From assembly GCA_011947345.1 (NCBI GenBank), contig JAAVTG010000598.1, forward strand, positions 19,103-83,102: a stretch of DNA of 64,000 nt, in the 5' to 3' direction. This stretch comes from Phytophthora quininea (lineage: Eukaryota; Oomycota; Peronosporomycetes; Peronosporales; Peronosporaceae). Within the stretch, counting starts at the first letter, position 1, and each line of letters starts with the position of its first letter. The translations under genes were made by a program, and so were the position numbers. This document shows positions 1 through 11,819 of this stretch, piece after piece. Below the pieces are notes generated by a model, which saw nothing but the letters and a program-made list of their open reading frames with translations, was not told the DNA's origin and did not search any database.

Positions 1-1708
1 TGAACGATTTGCTAAAGGTGAGTGGGTATGCTGTGACCGATCTTGACCTTCCGCAGTTGAGTGACTTCCCGAGTTTGGTTCGAGAGTCTCTTCTCGACAA
101 CAATCTCATACGCCGCGAGAAAAGCTACAGCACAAGGACATTGGAGGCTATTGTTCGCGACGAGGCCAAACTCAACGAAGGGCAGAAAGCCGTATTCGAC
201 CTGATCATACAAGCCGTCGAAGCCGAGTCAGGACATGAGATATCGACGATCAGCGCTTCGCGTAACGACGGGGCAGGTCATCCACACGGGAAATTTCACA
301 AAAGCTTTTCTTTGTTGATGGGCCTGGTGGAACGGGAAAGTCTACATTACTTCGACGCATTTTGGCCAGGGTGCGTCTGGATGGGAAGATTGCACTTGCT
401 GTTGCATCCAGTGGAATTGCATCTCCACTTCTCAAGGGCGGGCGTACGGCGCATTCTACTTTTAAAATTCCGCTGAAACTGGACAAGGATTCTACGAGTT
501 CGATTTTCAAACAGTCGCACCTGCGCAAGCTTATCCAGCAGACCAGTTTGGTCATTTGGGATGAAGCTCCGATGACGCATCGCCACGCGTTTGAGGCTGT
601 CGACCGAGCGCAACGGGACATTATGGATAACCCCAGGGAGCCTTTCGGCGGAAAGGTTTTTGTGCTCTCAGGAGATTTCCGCCAGATCCTTCCTGTCGTG
701 AAGAGAGGCACGCCTGCAGAAACGATCAACGCGTGTATAAAGGAATCGCCTCTGTGGAGACACTTTTGCAGGTTCGGTTAACACAGAACATGCGCATTGG
801 GAGCGAGGGGACAGGAGAAAGCGACGAGAATATCCTCTCTTTCTCTGAATTTTTGCTTGCCGTTGGAGAGGGTCGGCGTGAAAAACGAATTGATCTTGGC
901 AATGACTACATCAAGATTCCTGCTGATATGCTGATCCCGAATCCTCCTGTAGAAGACGACGAGGACGAGGAAATAGCTCCAGGGGCAATACCAAGGGTAT
1001 GACCCGCATCATTGACGCAATGTATGCCGACGTTGCCAATCCGGAGGTTGCGAGTGATGAATATTTTGCCAGTCGGACCATTTTGACGACTACGAACGAG
1101 ACGGTACGGAGAATCAACGAGGCAGTCGCAGCTCGACTTCCGGAGACAGCGCGGGAGTATTTGTCGGTAGACTCGGTGGAGGAGGATGACGGAACGTTTT
1201 TCGAGCAGGAGTTCCTCCACTCGGTGAACATGAACGGGATTCCACCTCACAGACTGTTGCTCAAGAAGGGCATCCCCATCATGATGAGAAATCTGAACCC
1301 GGATCTTGGACTGTGCAACGGAACGCGTCTACGAATCGTCGACTTGAAGGACCACGTCATTAGAGCAACAATTATGACTGGAGAACGAAGAGGCCAAGAA
1401 GTACTCATCCCGAGAATTATGTTCGTGAGCGACGACGACAACTCCGATTTCCCCTTCCGGCTACGACGAAAGCAGTTCCCCGTGCAACCAGCATTCGCCA
1501 TGACGATTAACACGACCCAAGGTCGGACGGTGTTAAACTTGAGGCTGTACTTGGCTTCCCCGTGCTTTCCCATGGCCAGTTGTATGTCGCGTTGTCTCGC
1601 ATGACCTCCCGAAGCAAGTTCAAGGCATTGATTGAGTATCCAGAGTTCGTAGACCCGGACGGAGGAGTGCACACGAGAAACATCGTGTACACGCAGATTT
1701 TCGATTAG
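1..1708 (+). pseudogene. Helitron PIF1-type helicase, 3' part, frameshifted
   Basis: This is the helicase half of a Helitron RepHel protein, which unwinds DNA during rolling-circle transposition. The order of motifs across three frames is complete: a Walker A P-loop (GPGGTGKS, near 316-345), Walker B (LVIWDEAPM, near 545-575), GDFRQILPVV (near 670-705), LTQNMRI (near 777-797), the GLCNGTRL motif (near 1309-1332), a TINTTQGRT motif (near 1504-1530) and YVALSRM close to the end. At least three frame changes are needed (near 300, 735-780 and 1000, again near 1545), so the gene is not translatable as read. The 5' part, including the Rep nuclease, lies outside the window. The Helitron 3' terminus follows about 240 bp downstream on the same strand, which supports the assignment. 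Confidence 0.88.
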
Positions 1709-1869
1709 GAGTCGAGGTGCATTTCTAGGCTAGATGTAGTAGCTTGCCACTACGAACTAGAACCAAGCTTTATTTTGGACAAATGGCAAATTTCATGTTT
1801 TATAAAACATTTTATACGCCTGTATGTTTTAGATTGCACTACTTAGTAGTTCGTGTAAAAGCTAAATCA

Positions 1870-1945
1870 TCCCGCCGGAGGCGGGCGGTCCACACAGCTG
1901 CATCCAACCATAATCCACCGCCGCGTAGCGGCGGCGCTCGGCTAG
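1870..1945 (+). mobile_element. Helitron 3' terminus: hairpins and CTAG end
   Basis: A GC-rich hairpin (CCCGCC-GGA-GGCGGG, 1871-1885) is followed by a second perfect 7-bp hairpin (CCGCCGC-GTA-GCGGCGG, 1918-1934), a 7-nt spacer, then CTAG (1942-1945) before a T. Helitrons end in a short hairpin a few bases before CTRR and insert between A and T, so this fits the 3' end of the element whose helicase precedes it. Confidence 0.75.
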
Positions 1946-2175
1946 TTTTGAATTGAGGTCAGATCTGACAAGTACAGCAGCGTATAGAGCGTCGAAGCCT
2001 GTCGAAACCATTATTATTTTTACGGCAGGAATGATGAGAAGGGGCAAAAAATGATTCGGATCAGGCGTTGCATGGAGAATGCAGCAAACAAGAGCTGGGA
2101 AAGGAATCAACACTTTGTCCTTGTCTTACATTTGCCGGGACACTTGCTGCATCTGCAATTGCATCTGCAAACAGC

Positions 2176-4779
2176 TTACATCTTCGCATGTTTCGCGGAT
2201 TTGCTACAGCTAACCGATGTTGCTTTTCGTTTCTTGGTATTGGTGCTACCTTCATCATCCGTCTCGCCGACCTGGTAGCGCGCAAGCGCTTGCAATGCCA
2301 CAGCTTCCATTTGCGCCTCTGGCATCACAACTTCCAAACGAGAGTTTCCAGAATCCGCTACATGCCGTTGCTTTAAGTCACGGCTAATGTGCTCGATGGG
2401 GTCCCAGAGCGACCTTGACGAGCCTTTCAGTTCCTTCGCTACGGCTGCCGAGATGACAGGATAGTTGCTGTAACCATCTGAAAGAGTCTAGTCAGCTAGT
2501 GATCGAATGCATAACGTAAACAGGGGCTCTGGTGTAACTTGCGGAGGCAGAGCGCTTGCTAAGCCAGCCTTGTCATCTTTCGCTTGGATAACGGGCTTGT
2601 CATATGCAAGCACAAATCGATTCGGCCGATTTTGCCCTGGGGTATCACGCAAACTAATGTATATGCGAATCATATCACAGGGAGATTTCTCCCGTAGCGG
2701 GTGTCCATCCGAAAACACGTAGTCAGGTAGCATTTTTCCGACGCTGCCTTATATGAATTTGCTGTCGCCTTTTTCCGCATTATTCACTTGAATTAATATT
2801 GCTGATGCATCACCCTCGTTGAACATGGGAATCACCAGATCCGCTCCTTTCTGGTTGCGGCGAAAAATACCAGCACCGCGCCGTGCTAGTAGAAGCCACA
2901 GCATTCCCTTTGTCGGCTCACTGTACAACTGCACAAAGTGGCAGAAACCCACTTACCACAATTGCCACTTGGAATACCAACTGTTGAATGATTATTTTTT
3001 TGGTCATCAGCTTCATTTAAAAACAGTTTCTTTAACTGTGTCAAAGTTTGTTCAGGTAATGCCGTGTCAAAAGCATACCATACCCGAGTCGCGCCCAATG
3101 ACAATATCGGATCTGACGAGTAGCTGCTTAGCAAGCCATCGTTCTCATAGTTCACGTACGCTAGAATTGCCATGAAATCCGCGACAAAACGAGATGCCAG
3201 AGTGGACGTCACATACAGTCGCAGTCCCAAACGACACAACATCGCCGCTACCCCGAACAATGTTTCTTCGTTGTAACTGGACTGCTCCAGAGGGCATCCC
3301 AGTAACAATTTCCGCGCCGCCAGACTAAGAACACGCGTCAGTGATGTCTTCTCGGCAGCCTCTTCAAAACATCTCCTCACCGATGCGAAGAAGCTACTTG
3401 CCCACATCGCGCGACCCATCAACATCAACTTGCGAATATCGTTGCTTCGTACCAAGCGTTTGCATTCGGACAACGGTATCTCGGCTGTGTTATCATTACC
3501 AATTTCGAGCTTGATAAGCCAATGAATATCCATGGTATGTGCAAGTACAAATGGCGGGAACAAGGATAACGTCTCATCAGAGCCATCTTTTCGCGAAGAC
3601 AGATCGCATCTAGATGGTGGCGTCAAGTTTGATACGTGTGAATTTGTGTCCACCAACACCGCAAAGATGCCACCACGAACATCGTTCTTCCAAATCTTCA
3701 GGTTCGCGAGAGTCAGCGCTTTTCGTAAGCGATCAAAGTAGCTATTTCCGAGTGCTCTGGCCTCGTCAACCGCTAAAATCAACACTCGTCCAAGTTTCCC
3801 AAAAATTCGACTCCTCGGGACGATCTCGCCATCGCTGCTTTTTTCTCATCTTCTTCGCTGCTTTTTTCTCATCTTGTCGGAGGTTTCCCGCTACCATTTC
3901 GTCAGCTTTGCCGTTTGTGAACAGCTCCATCCGCTCTCCACCCACTCGGGGCCAATTCTCAAGCGCATAGTAAAATGCCACCACTAGGCGCTTACTGATT
4001 TCGAGCTGGTCGGAACCTGGAGCGAACAGATAGTCTTGGAGATGCTTCGTTGGTACTGGGAAACACGTCGACGGCCCGCGGCGAGTGCAAGTATATAGCA
4101 CTCGCATGCTGGGTCCGTCACTCATATCCTGCGCAGTCTTCTTAGCTAACTGAAACAGCAGTCGACTCTTACCGAGCCCGGAGCTTTGGAAGATAGTCGT
4201 GTACGGAGCTATGTATGCCTGAGTGTTGGCAGTGTATGCTTTCCAGCATCGCTCCACGTACTCCAGTAGTTTATCACAGCCATCGCCACAGTACTCAGTC
4301 TCTGTGAAGGCGTACAGCAGACGTTCATGAAGATTGGGATCCATGACGTATTTTTCCTCCGCCTTCGTGTCCATCGCATCTGCGAGTCTCTGAGCCACGA
4401 TAGTCGCGGACGAGGAAATAATAGTATCGCTCGCGGATGGGTACTCGTTGATGAGTTCTCCCTTCACGTAAGCAACAAGTTCCTCGATACCATTTGTCTG
4501 CCTTAGATAATGTGCCACCGGGCCTGCACGCAGGTTCAGTGTCTGCTTCTGGATTCCTCCGAGATGCAGCCGCAAATACTCGAACGCGGTGCTACTTCCA
4601 ATCTCGGACAAGTTCGTCCCTGCAACAAATTCAACACGGTGAGCGTCAGCAGGAGGTTCATAGTTGAAAGCAGATTTGATCCTGTACCGCGGGGGTTGCT
4701 GGTCGATCTGCTGTAGTTTTCCCTCCATCGCGTGTTGGCCACCGCTTGGTAAAGTGAAAATGATTCTAGTGTAGCTCAT
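2176..4779 (-). pseudogene. Crinkler-type P-loop NTPase fused to a nuclease-like domain, broken
   Basis: Read on the minus strand, the first block (4779-3766) holds a degenerate Walker A (FQSSGLGKSRLL). The second (3785-2886) holds a Walker B (LILAVDEAR), a sensor-like FAVLVDTNS and a GRAMWAS stretch. The third (near 2950-2749) holds a DLVIPMFN...ILIQVNN pair that resembles a PD-(D/E)xK nuclease core with N in place of the catalytic K. The C-terminal part (2480-2176) has a WDPIEHISRDL stretch and a basic KKRK tail ending at a TAA. This NTPase-nuclease pairing is known from Crinkler-like effectors and related transposon-derived proteins. No LFLAK-type secretion/translocation N-terminus is visible. 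Frame changes near 3775, 2900 and 2740 break it. The family call comes from motif order; the nuclease part is the weaker inference. Confidence 0.65.
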
Positions 4780-5103
4780 AGCATATCGATAGGTACTTTA
4801 AGATTGATGGAATTGCAATCCAACCGTGATGCCGAGTTCCCGTAACGAGAAGTGGTAACAAAAGACAAAAATGTTGACTCTAGTTGTTTCGAGTCAGACT
4901 TCGACACGCACAAGCTGCTGCAGGAGGTGCCGCCGGCCGCCATGGTCTCCAAGATTGCTATTAGCAGCGGCAATGCACGACCAGAAAGAGAAGATGACGG
5001 TCAAGGACTTCCCAGCGCCGTTGCAGCCCCAGGCGACGCTGAGAATTTTGCTTGTGGCCTTCAATCCGTGCGGAGCGGGGTAGTTTGCAACAGACCACAC
5101 GAT
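4780..5103. other. Spacer with a possible P-loop remnant
   Basis: No gene is recognised. On the minus strand (about 5100-4894) there is a P-loop-like GCNGAGKS inside a 68-codon open stretch, but without neighbouring ATPase motifs it cannot be assigned. Confidence 0.3.
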
Positions 5104-5464
5104 CTACTGAGAGTGGAGGCAGAAATTATACAGCCGATGTTTTCATCATATTTTATCCAATACGTATCGTTGAATACATCTATTTCAACCAATCGAAACA
5201 ATGCACTAAAATGAATTGATTGCAGGTTGTTCGCCCAAATATCCGGGACACAGTACTTGTCAGCAGGTTATTGCCAGTAGCGACCGCGGCGATAGCTATA
5301 CTGCCACTCCAGTTTTCAGCACCAAAGTGTCGTGTTCTATAGGCTAGTTATGCACGCTATATGTGTTTATTTGGCTTAAATAGACTGGGACAGTTTGAAA
5401 CAAACCGAGTAATAATTGAATCGTCAGTGAAGTTGGATCACTCAAACAGAAGTTGGCTTGGAAA
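5104..5464 (+). repeat. Left arm of a ~355-bp inverted repeat
   Basis: This segment is the reverse complement of 10427-10783 with only a few substitutions over about 355 bp, for example cccaaatatccggga here against a tcaaatattcggga form in the other arm. The arms enclose 4.96 kb containing a Helitron Rep relic and a histone H4 relic. No flanking target-site duplication is evident, so it is unclear whether this is one element with long terminal inverted repeats or two copies of a short element in opposite orientation. Confidence 0.85.
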
Positions 5465-5738
5465 GCTTCTCAACTGCCTTCCAAGGGCTTCATTCATGAA
5501 CGTACCGGCGCATAACTAGGGTAAAGCAGTGTTGTTAGCTTTTAGAAACGTTATCATGACATATGAAGCAAATACCATTTGTATATTAACCCGTTAGGAG
5601 TAGGTAGAGATCCAAAACGCAGTGGTGGCTCATAGAAAATCATAACAGCTTGCCTGGGCCCGTTGGTCCCGGGGAAAACCCCCAGTTCGTAACGCAAGCA
5701 AGTTGGGTCTATATATTAACTCAGATCCATTTGGACGC

Positions 5739-6054
5739 TTAACCGACTGATCAAAACTGTAGATAGCTCGACCTTGTCGTGTTAGAGCGTCGACACTGTC
5801 TCGCGCAGTCATCGTCTTCAGGTTGGCATGTTGCATATAGACTACAGTGTCTTGAATGAGGCTCTTCAAGAACACCTCCAGAACATATCGCATTCGATCG
5901 TATATCCGCGGTGACATGCGCACAACGCCACCTCTTCGAGCGAGGCAGCAGCTCGATGCGCTGGAAATGCCCTCGATGCTGTTACGTACGACGAATCGAT
6001 AGCGTCATGAACCACCGCTGCCAGCACCATTAGCTCGCTTCCCACACCTTGCAT
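5739..6054 (-). pseudogene. Histone H4 pseudogene, full length, diverged
   Basis: The minus strand from the ATG at 6054 to a GGTTAA at 5744-5739 aligns end to end with histone H4 (316 nt against a usual 312 nt). Visible matches include LARRGGV, the IY..R.VL.VFL helix, HA..KT.TA.D.V.AL and RQGR..Y.F, roughly half of the residues in the globular core. The N-terminal tail keeps its glycine spacing (GAGSGGS before RYR). One base is missing near codon 4, a TGA sits at the position of tail lysine 16, and a further frame change precedes the original stop. It has no intron, as expected for an H4 gene. Core residues diverge too far for a working H4. It lies inside the inverted-repeat-bounded unit, downstream of the Helitron Rep relic, so gene capture by a mobile element is a plausible origin (inference). 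Confidence 0.85.
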
Positions 6055-6870
6055 CTTCATGTAGAATCATAACATTAATAAAATCTCCAGACTGAGATTT
6101 TCCTTGTGCACATACCTCCAGGACCAACTGCCTGCAAGGCGAATTGGATAATATGGGTGCTTTGGAACGTGTGGAGTGTTAGTAGCTACGGCACGAGCTG
6201 ATATTAATTTACGTTAGTTCCCAACAACGGGGATGATGAAGACATTAATTTTAATTAGTTCCAAGCGTCAGTTTAAAGCAGGAACAGTAAACTCAACTAT
6301 TTCTTGCCATCCAATCGCGATTTACGCTAGCTGCTCGATGCCTTGAGTCTCTTCAAGGTGTAATTCAGCAGTGAGAGACTGTTCAATAGTTCCCTATGCC
6401 TGCGATCCGTATCGCGCAAGTATTCAGCTCTTCGCTCCCCTTCAAAGTGTCAACACGTGCCTTATCCCTTTGAGTAACCTGGCGCCACACCTTGCGTTGT
6501 ACTTCACGATGCTGGAGCCACGCCAACAACGGATCGGCTGTGAGTGTCTCGATATCAGCGGGCAACTGGAAAGACAGTCGTTCTCGCTCACCGCTTGGCC
6601 TGGATTGGTTCCTGTCAAGCGCATCAGCATCCTTGTCCTGCGTCATAGCCGCTGTGAAATCCGCTTGACACTCCCCTGCTACCAGCGATGCCGTTTGCCG
6701 CCGTGTTAGCGTGCATCCTTCCGCTTTAGCGCGTCAGACGATTTGCTGTCAAAGCTGAGCAGCCAGGGTGACCTCACAACAACCCCCAGTATCACTAACC
6801 TTAGCATCTTGTCCAGATATGTGTAACGCGGTGAACTTGCGCTTCAGACTAACAGCGTCACGCGGCCGCC
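6055..6870. other. Unassigned interior of the inverted-repeat unit
   Basis: This lies between the H4 relic and the last recognisable Rep segment. The PIF1 helicase half expected downstream of Rep on the minus strand was not found here; only short open frames without motifs are present. Confidence 0.4.
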
Positions 6871-9615
6871 AGTTTAGGTCGCCACACACGTTGTAAGCGC
6901 TCGCAACAGTAGGTCACTCGTCTTGGTGAACTGGGAACCTTGCAGCGATGATATCCAAGATTCTCTTTCGCTCAGCCTCGGTGCAGTCTCGTACTCCTCT
7001 CGGTTTTGGTATCTGCACAATCGGTAACATTGCGGCAGCATTTCAATCAACCAGGTAAGCTGATCGTTTTGAAATGGGTCATCATCGGATTTAAATGACT
7101 TCATTTGAGGGAAATTCAGATGATCTAGCCACTCAGCAATTCCAATCTCAGCACTGCTCACCACGTTAGACAAACTGCTCTCCATCATTTCACGCTGCTC
7201 TACAATGCATTGAGCCTCAACCAAGGGTTACGACACACTCGCTCCAGATTAACTTGTTGTGAAATGTCTGCAGGTGATAGTGCTTTTTTCCCACATCGGC
7301 CAGTCCGAAGGGCGGAACTTCAGAAGTACGCTGCGCATCAGGTATTGCGAGCTGGATTTCATCCCACAAGCATCACATTCAACAAGCAGCGGCTCCATGA
7401 CATTTGCTTTTGCACATGTACTGTAGAGCCCTGAACCTGGGTCTTTTCGTGCCATTTCAGGCACTGGCAATGGCACTACGTTCGAGGACGAGGCACCACA
7501 ACCGGAGCAACAAAGTCCGCTGAAATCAAGAGGAAGTGCTAACGATCGAATTGGTGTACTCCACGATAGCTTTCTGAAACAATTCAGCTTCATCACCAGC
7601 CAGCACGTCGTCGACTTCTGCAGAGTTTCGAGGGCCGACCACTTGCCATATCAAAAAATGGATGTGCAGTGTGCCGCGCCCTTGAGTCTCCACCATTCCG
7701 ACGTATGCTTCTACCTTATCGAGCAGTCCTTGCTGGCCTGTTGCCTTTTTGGTTTTCGGGTCAATACCTTAGCCATACCTTATGAAAGCGTCAACCTGCC
7801 GCATAAATAAGCGTGCTGAGGCACAGTCATTGCCAATGCTGGCTTCACGAAGCTCCGCCTTACTCGACAATCGGGCTTCCAGTACCACAAACAAACTCTG
7901 AACTGAGGTAATGTCAGTATATTGAGCCATTGCGAAAGGGTTTTCAATGTTGGGGGTGAACGTAATAAACAGAGCCGGCTGTCCGAATCGCGCCTGATAT
8001 GCAAAGGCCCTCTGGCGGCACTACGAGCGCTCACCGTTGCTTCCCAAACAGCACGCGATGCGATCTCAACATACTTCAGAAAGCGACTGGCAGTACCATC
8101 AATCTTGTTCATGCGAGACAAGCATCCCTGTCTTCCTCGCTCGTTATCTATTAATGCCTAGCCCAGTTGCTCCACACAAATAATCTCAAAGCCAGTGAAT
8201 AGCTGCGGAAATCGCTTGCACCTGAATGAATTCCGAATGTACATGTTCTTGAATGCCAAGCGGTCGAACTCCACAAGCGCGAAAAGTTCATCTTCAGCAA
8301 ACTGTCTACTACTCAAGGCAAGGTAATGCACGATCGCTTCTTTTAATGAAACTGCAACTCTGCGTTTTTCATCAATATGCCCGCGCACAAAAGGGAATAG
8401 GTGCAGAAAAAGCCGAGCAAGCGAATCTCCATTGGTTGGACCTTCGAACCAAAAATGACCTCTCCTTGTCCTCTCGGCCACCCACTTCACTGATAAATTG
8501 ATTTTAGGCAGCAGGTACACGTAAGGTATCGTCCATTAGGCCAATACGTCGTTCTAGAACAGTAGATTCATCGTTATTGTTGACTGCCCAAGTGTAACTT
8601 TGACCACGAACGGATTCCAGCTCAGTCGATATGCTATCGCTCAAGGAGTTGTCGTCTTCCTGAACATGCTCGACGAAATATTCTTCAATCACTTCATCAG
8701 AATACTGTGCAGCAAGAGCCTCTCTATTGGAAGCAACATCGCTGTACAGGTGATTGTAGGTCTTGTAAAAATTGAAGACATCCTTTATGTGCTGATTCCG
8801 AATTCGATACAGTTTCTTCACCTTTTTCACTTGGTTGTCTGTAAACTCACCCACCATCACAACTCGATATGACGAGGCACCATCAATCGAGCGCGGTAGC
8901 AATTTGATAGATGGCCCCGGTGTGCAATCGAAAGCCAAGCAATGAGACCGAATGCAACGATAAAGCCCACCTCGCATCACCCGGGTAATGACCGCCATAG
9001 TCACAAGCTGAGTAATGAAGCGTCACGGTAAGGCGAGGTCATGAAGACGCTTTGACAATCTTTCAACGTAAAATCCATTTGTGATAGCGAATTTAGGGCG
9101 TTTATTTTCACGTAAGCTGGTCATGCAACCCTTGCAAGTACCAATCCAAGCACTAGGGTATCCATTGTGATCAACGTAGTAATGTGTCTCACGAGGAGAC
9201 ACGAGAACGTTTTCCAACCCGCTGAAATGAGGTGGGGCTTGATACTGTCGCGCGAGCTTGTTAGGAATGGATTCATCATGGGTTCCCAGGACCTTCTGTA
9301 GAGTCTTGATAAATCTCCAATCGTTATTTTTCTCCGAATGATATTCTGAACCAACACCAGTCGATCGCATACGCTGCACGCACCTTCGTCAAGACCCTCG
9401 GCGCCCAATGCTCTTCGAAGTTCCTGCGCGCAGCGTTCTTGAGCATCATCAATCACGGGCTGTAGAAGACGGCTACGCTCTCTTTTCACTCTCTTGTGAG
9501 CCCTGGAACTTCGCTGCCATTCTCGCCACTGCTCACGTTGGAATGCGACGTCTAGATGCTTGATGAGGTCTCCCTCATCCGACGAATCATAGCGTTTTCT
9601 CGATGTCGCGCTCAT
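6871..9615 (-). pseudogene. Helitron Rep (HUH endonuclease) N-terminal part, heavily decayed
   Basis: Reading down the minus strand gives the usual order of a Helitron N-terminal half. A basic N-terminal region comes first (from the ATG at 9615). A Cys-containing domain follows with CKGC...PKFAITNGF (near 9160-9060) and a CIRSHCLAFDCTPGP stretch (near 8960-8915). Then come the Helitron-like N domain (FLHLFPFVRGH, ALSSRQFAEDELFALVEFDRLA; 8520-8160) and an HUH-type Rep motif GRGTLHIHFLIW (near 7690-7655). A Cys-pair region (CCSGCG, CDACG; near 7510-7370) ends the recognisable part. At least five frame changes and stops separate these pieces. The helicase half is missing. It starts the rolling-circle transposition reaction by nicking and linking to DNA; this copy cannot do so. 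Confidence 0.8.
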
Positions 9616-10426
9616 GGCACACCGTGGTGAGCCTTACTTTAGACGCTACAAGCTTGTCTCCGTCACACCACAACCTTCCTGGACATGTATGAGTCCGTAC
9701 CTGGCCACGAACACATCATAGAACGGTACCTACCACCACTAGTGTGGCGCCTTGAGTGTAGTCGTCTGCAGGTATTCAGACACACGCTAAGTCTGTTACG
9801 TAAACATCGGTGGGGTGGTGTAGGTGCAGATGGCACGCCTGGGCACCCGCACCTGCTTGCGATTGTAGCGCTCGGTCGCAGAAGCAGCAATGAAGCGTCT
9901 GCCACCGCGAGCTCCGGTAGCCGCCGCTATGCGTGTCAACTGTCCTGCAGAAATCTCCCTTTCATTTGGCGTTGTATGGAGACTTTTGAGGAAAAGTTGC
10001 CAGTCAGTTGGCGTGGCCCACACCAAAGTGATTGTGTGCATCTGAGTTTTTCGAAGCGAAAACATCTTGATTTCACTGTTGCAAATCGGTCGAAAACCGG
10101 TACGTGACAAAATCTATATTTGATCTTTGTATAGAGCGGGTTATTCTTGATTTTACAATTGACAATCTGTATTTTTAGCGATTGTGACAAAACATGGGGT
10201 AAACGACAGTTCTAAACGAACTGCGAATATCTTAAAGTTAGTGTACAAGGGAAATATAGATGACGATATCAACGAATCAGCAAGGTTCAACGGCAGAAAA
10301 CAGATTAGGTCGTCCAAACAACACTGTTGAACCATTCTACATTAAGTTAGATGTCTATTCAATACTTACGTAACGCTGAAACATAACATGCATTGCGCAA
10401 GGGTAGTGCGAATTGTGGCTGCCTCA

Positions 10427-10783
10427 TTTCCAAGCCAACTTCTGTTTGAGTGATCCAACTTCACTGACGATTCAATTATTACTCGGTTTGTTTCAAACTG
10501 TCCCAGTCTATTTAAGCCAAATAAACACATATAGCGTGCATAACTAGCCTATAGAACACGACACTTTGGTGCTGAAAACTGGAGTGGCAGTATAGCTATC
10601 GCCGCGGTCGCTACTGGCAATAACCTGCTGACAAGTACTGTGTCCCGAATATTTGAGCGAACAACCTGCAATCAATTCATTTTAGTGCATTGTTTCGATT
10701 GGTTGAAATAGATGTATTCAACGATACGTATTGGATAAAATATGATGAAAACATCGGCTGTATAATTTCCGCCTCCACTGTAG
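10427..10783 (-). repeat. Right arm of the ~355-bp inverted repeat
   Basis: Near-identical reverse complement of 5104-5464. Homology ends sharply at the tttccaagcc side (inner) and just past the ctccactgtag side (outer). The outer edge differs by a 3-4 base gap between arms (ctactgagagtgg against ctacagtgg). Confidence 0.85.
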
Positions 10784-11810
10784 TTTTGTTGAGCCTTGTC
10801 TCGTATCACCTGTCTAACTTGTCCTTCAGCAGCAATATGTTAGTGCTGCTTTGGGTAGAGGTGGCCAGGAATTGGCGTAGGAAGCGAGCAACAGTAGCGT
10901 TGTGTCGGTGTGGCTGCATCCGCCGCAGCACCGCCGCCACCAGGAAACTCTCCATGTAGAGCATCTTGCCCAGGAGGCGGAACAGGTTCGTAGTGGTGTG
11001 CACGGGTACCTGGGTCGCTGTAGGTACGTTGGTGCTACTTCGCCATCAAACTGCCACTACCATCAAGTCCTTCATCGTCAGTCATGTTACGATCATTTTT
11101 GCCGATCAAAGCCATAGTTTATCCGTAACGAGTTTGTACTACGCTTTCTTGCCAAATTTCGTTGTAGGTGGCGGCTGCTTAATTGATTGGCTCGCTAGCT
11201 GCCGTTAACAAAAGCTATTTTGTAAAATTGTAGCTGGTTCTGGTTACGCTGCTACGTATTTTTCTACAGTGGTGTTACTAGAGTTCCCGGATCCGCGGGC
11301 TTCATAGCCGCAACGAGTTAGACTCGCTGCAGATTATCGTTGGCAGTCGGCGTCGACACTCCCTCAGATTCTGGGAAGTGCACATGACAGTCTTCTATCT
11401 CAAAGTCTTCTTCAGATTCGTTAGCCAGCATAGCTCGGTGTCATTCGGGACAACGTGATGACCGGTAATTTGAATACGGCGAAGGCTTGTGTTTCGCTCC
11501 AGACGTCTTGACAGGCGGGGAATCTTCCTTCTCCTGCAGGATCATCTTCTCGATCCAACTTCTGTGTCCGGGCCCTTCGTTGGCCCGATCACTTGCGCGC
11601 TAAGCAGTTAACTGCAAACTGATTGAAATGAAGTCGGTAGCTCTAGCGTTGCACTACGCTCTGCACTACGATCGCCATAGCTACTGTAGGTGTAGGATAT
11701 CACCACCCAGAAATCATCGGTAGGATATCACATGCAACGTGCTTCGTGGCGAACGCCAGATCATTACCCCTCCCTTTGGGGTCGCGACCACGCTTCGGCT
11801 TTGATTTGTG
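10784..11810. other. No recognisable gene
   Basis: Short open frames only on both strands. The stretch sits between the inverted-repeat unit and the 3' end of the gypsy relic and may contain that element's 3' LTR or noncoding end, but no direct repeat partner is visible in the window. Confidence 0.4.
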
Positions 11811-11819
11811 GGGAGCGGA

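Noticed and set aside
4894..5100. An ABC-type ATPase gene from the GCNGAGKS string
   Set aside because: Single P-loop-like match in a 68-codon frame with no signature or Walker B motif.
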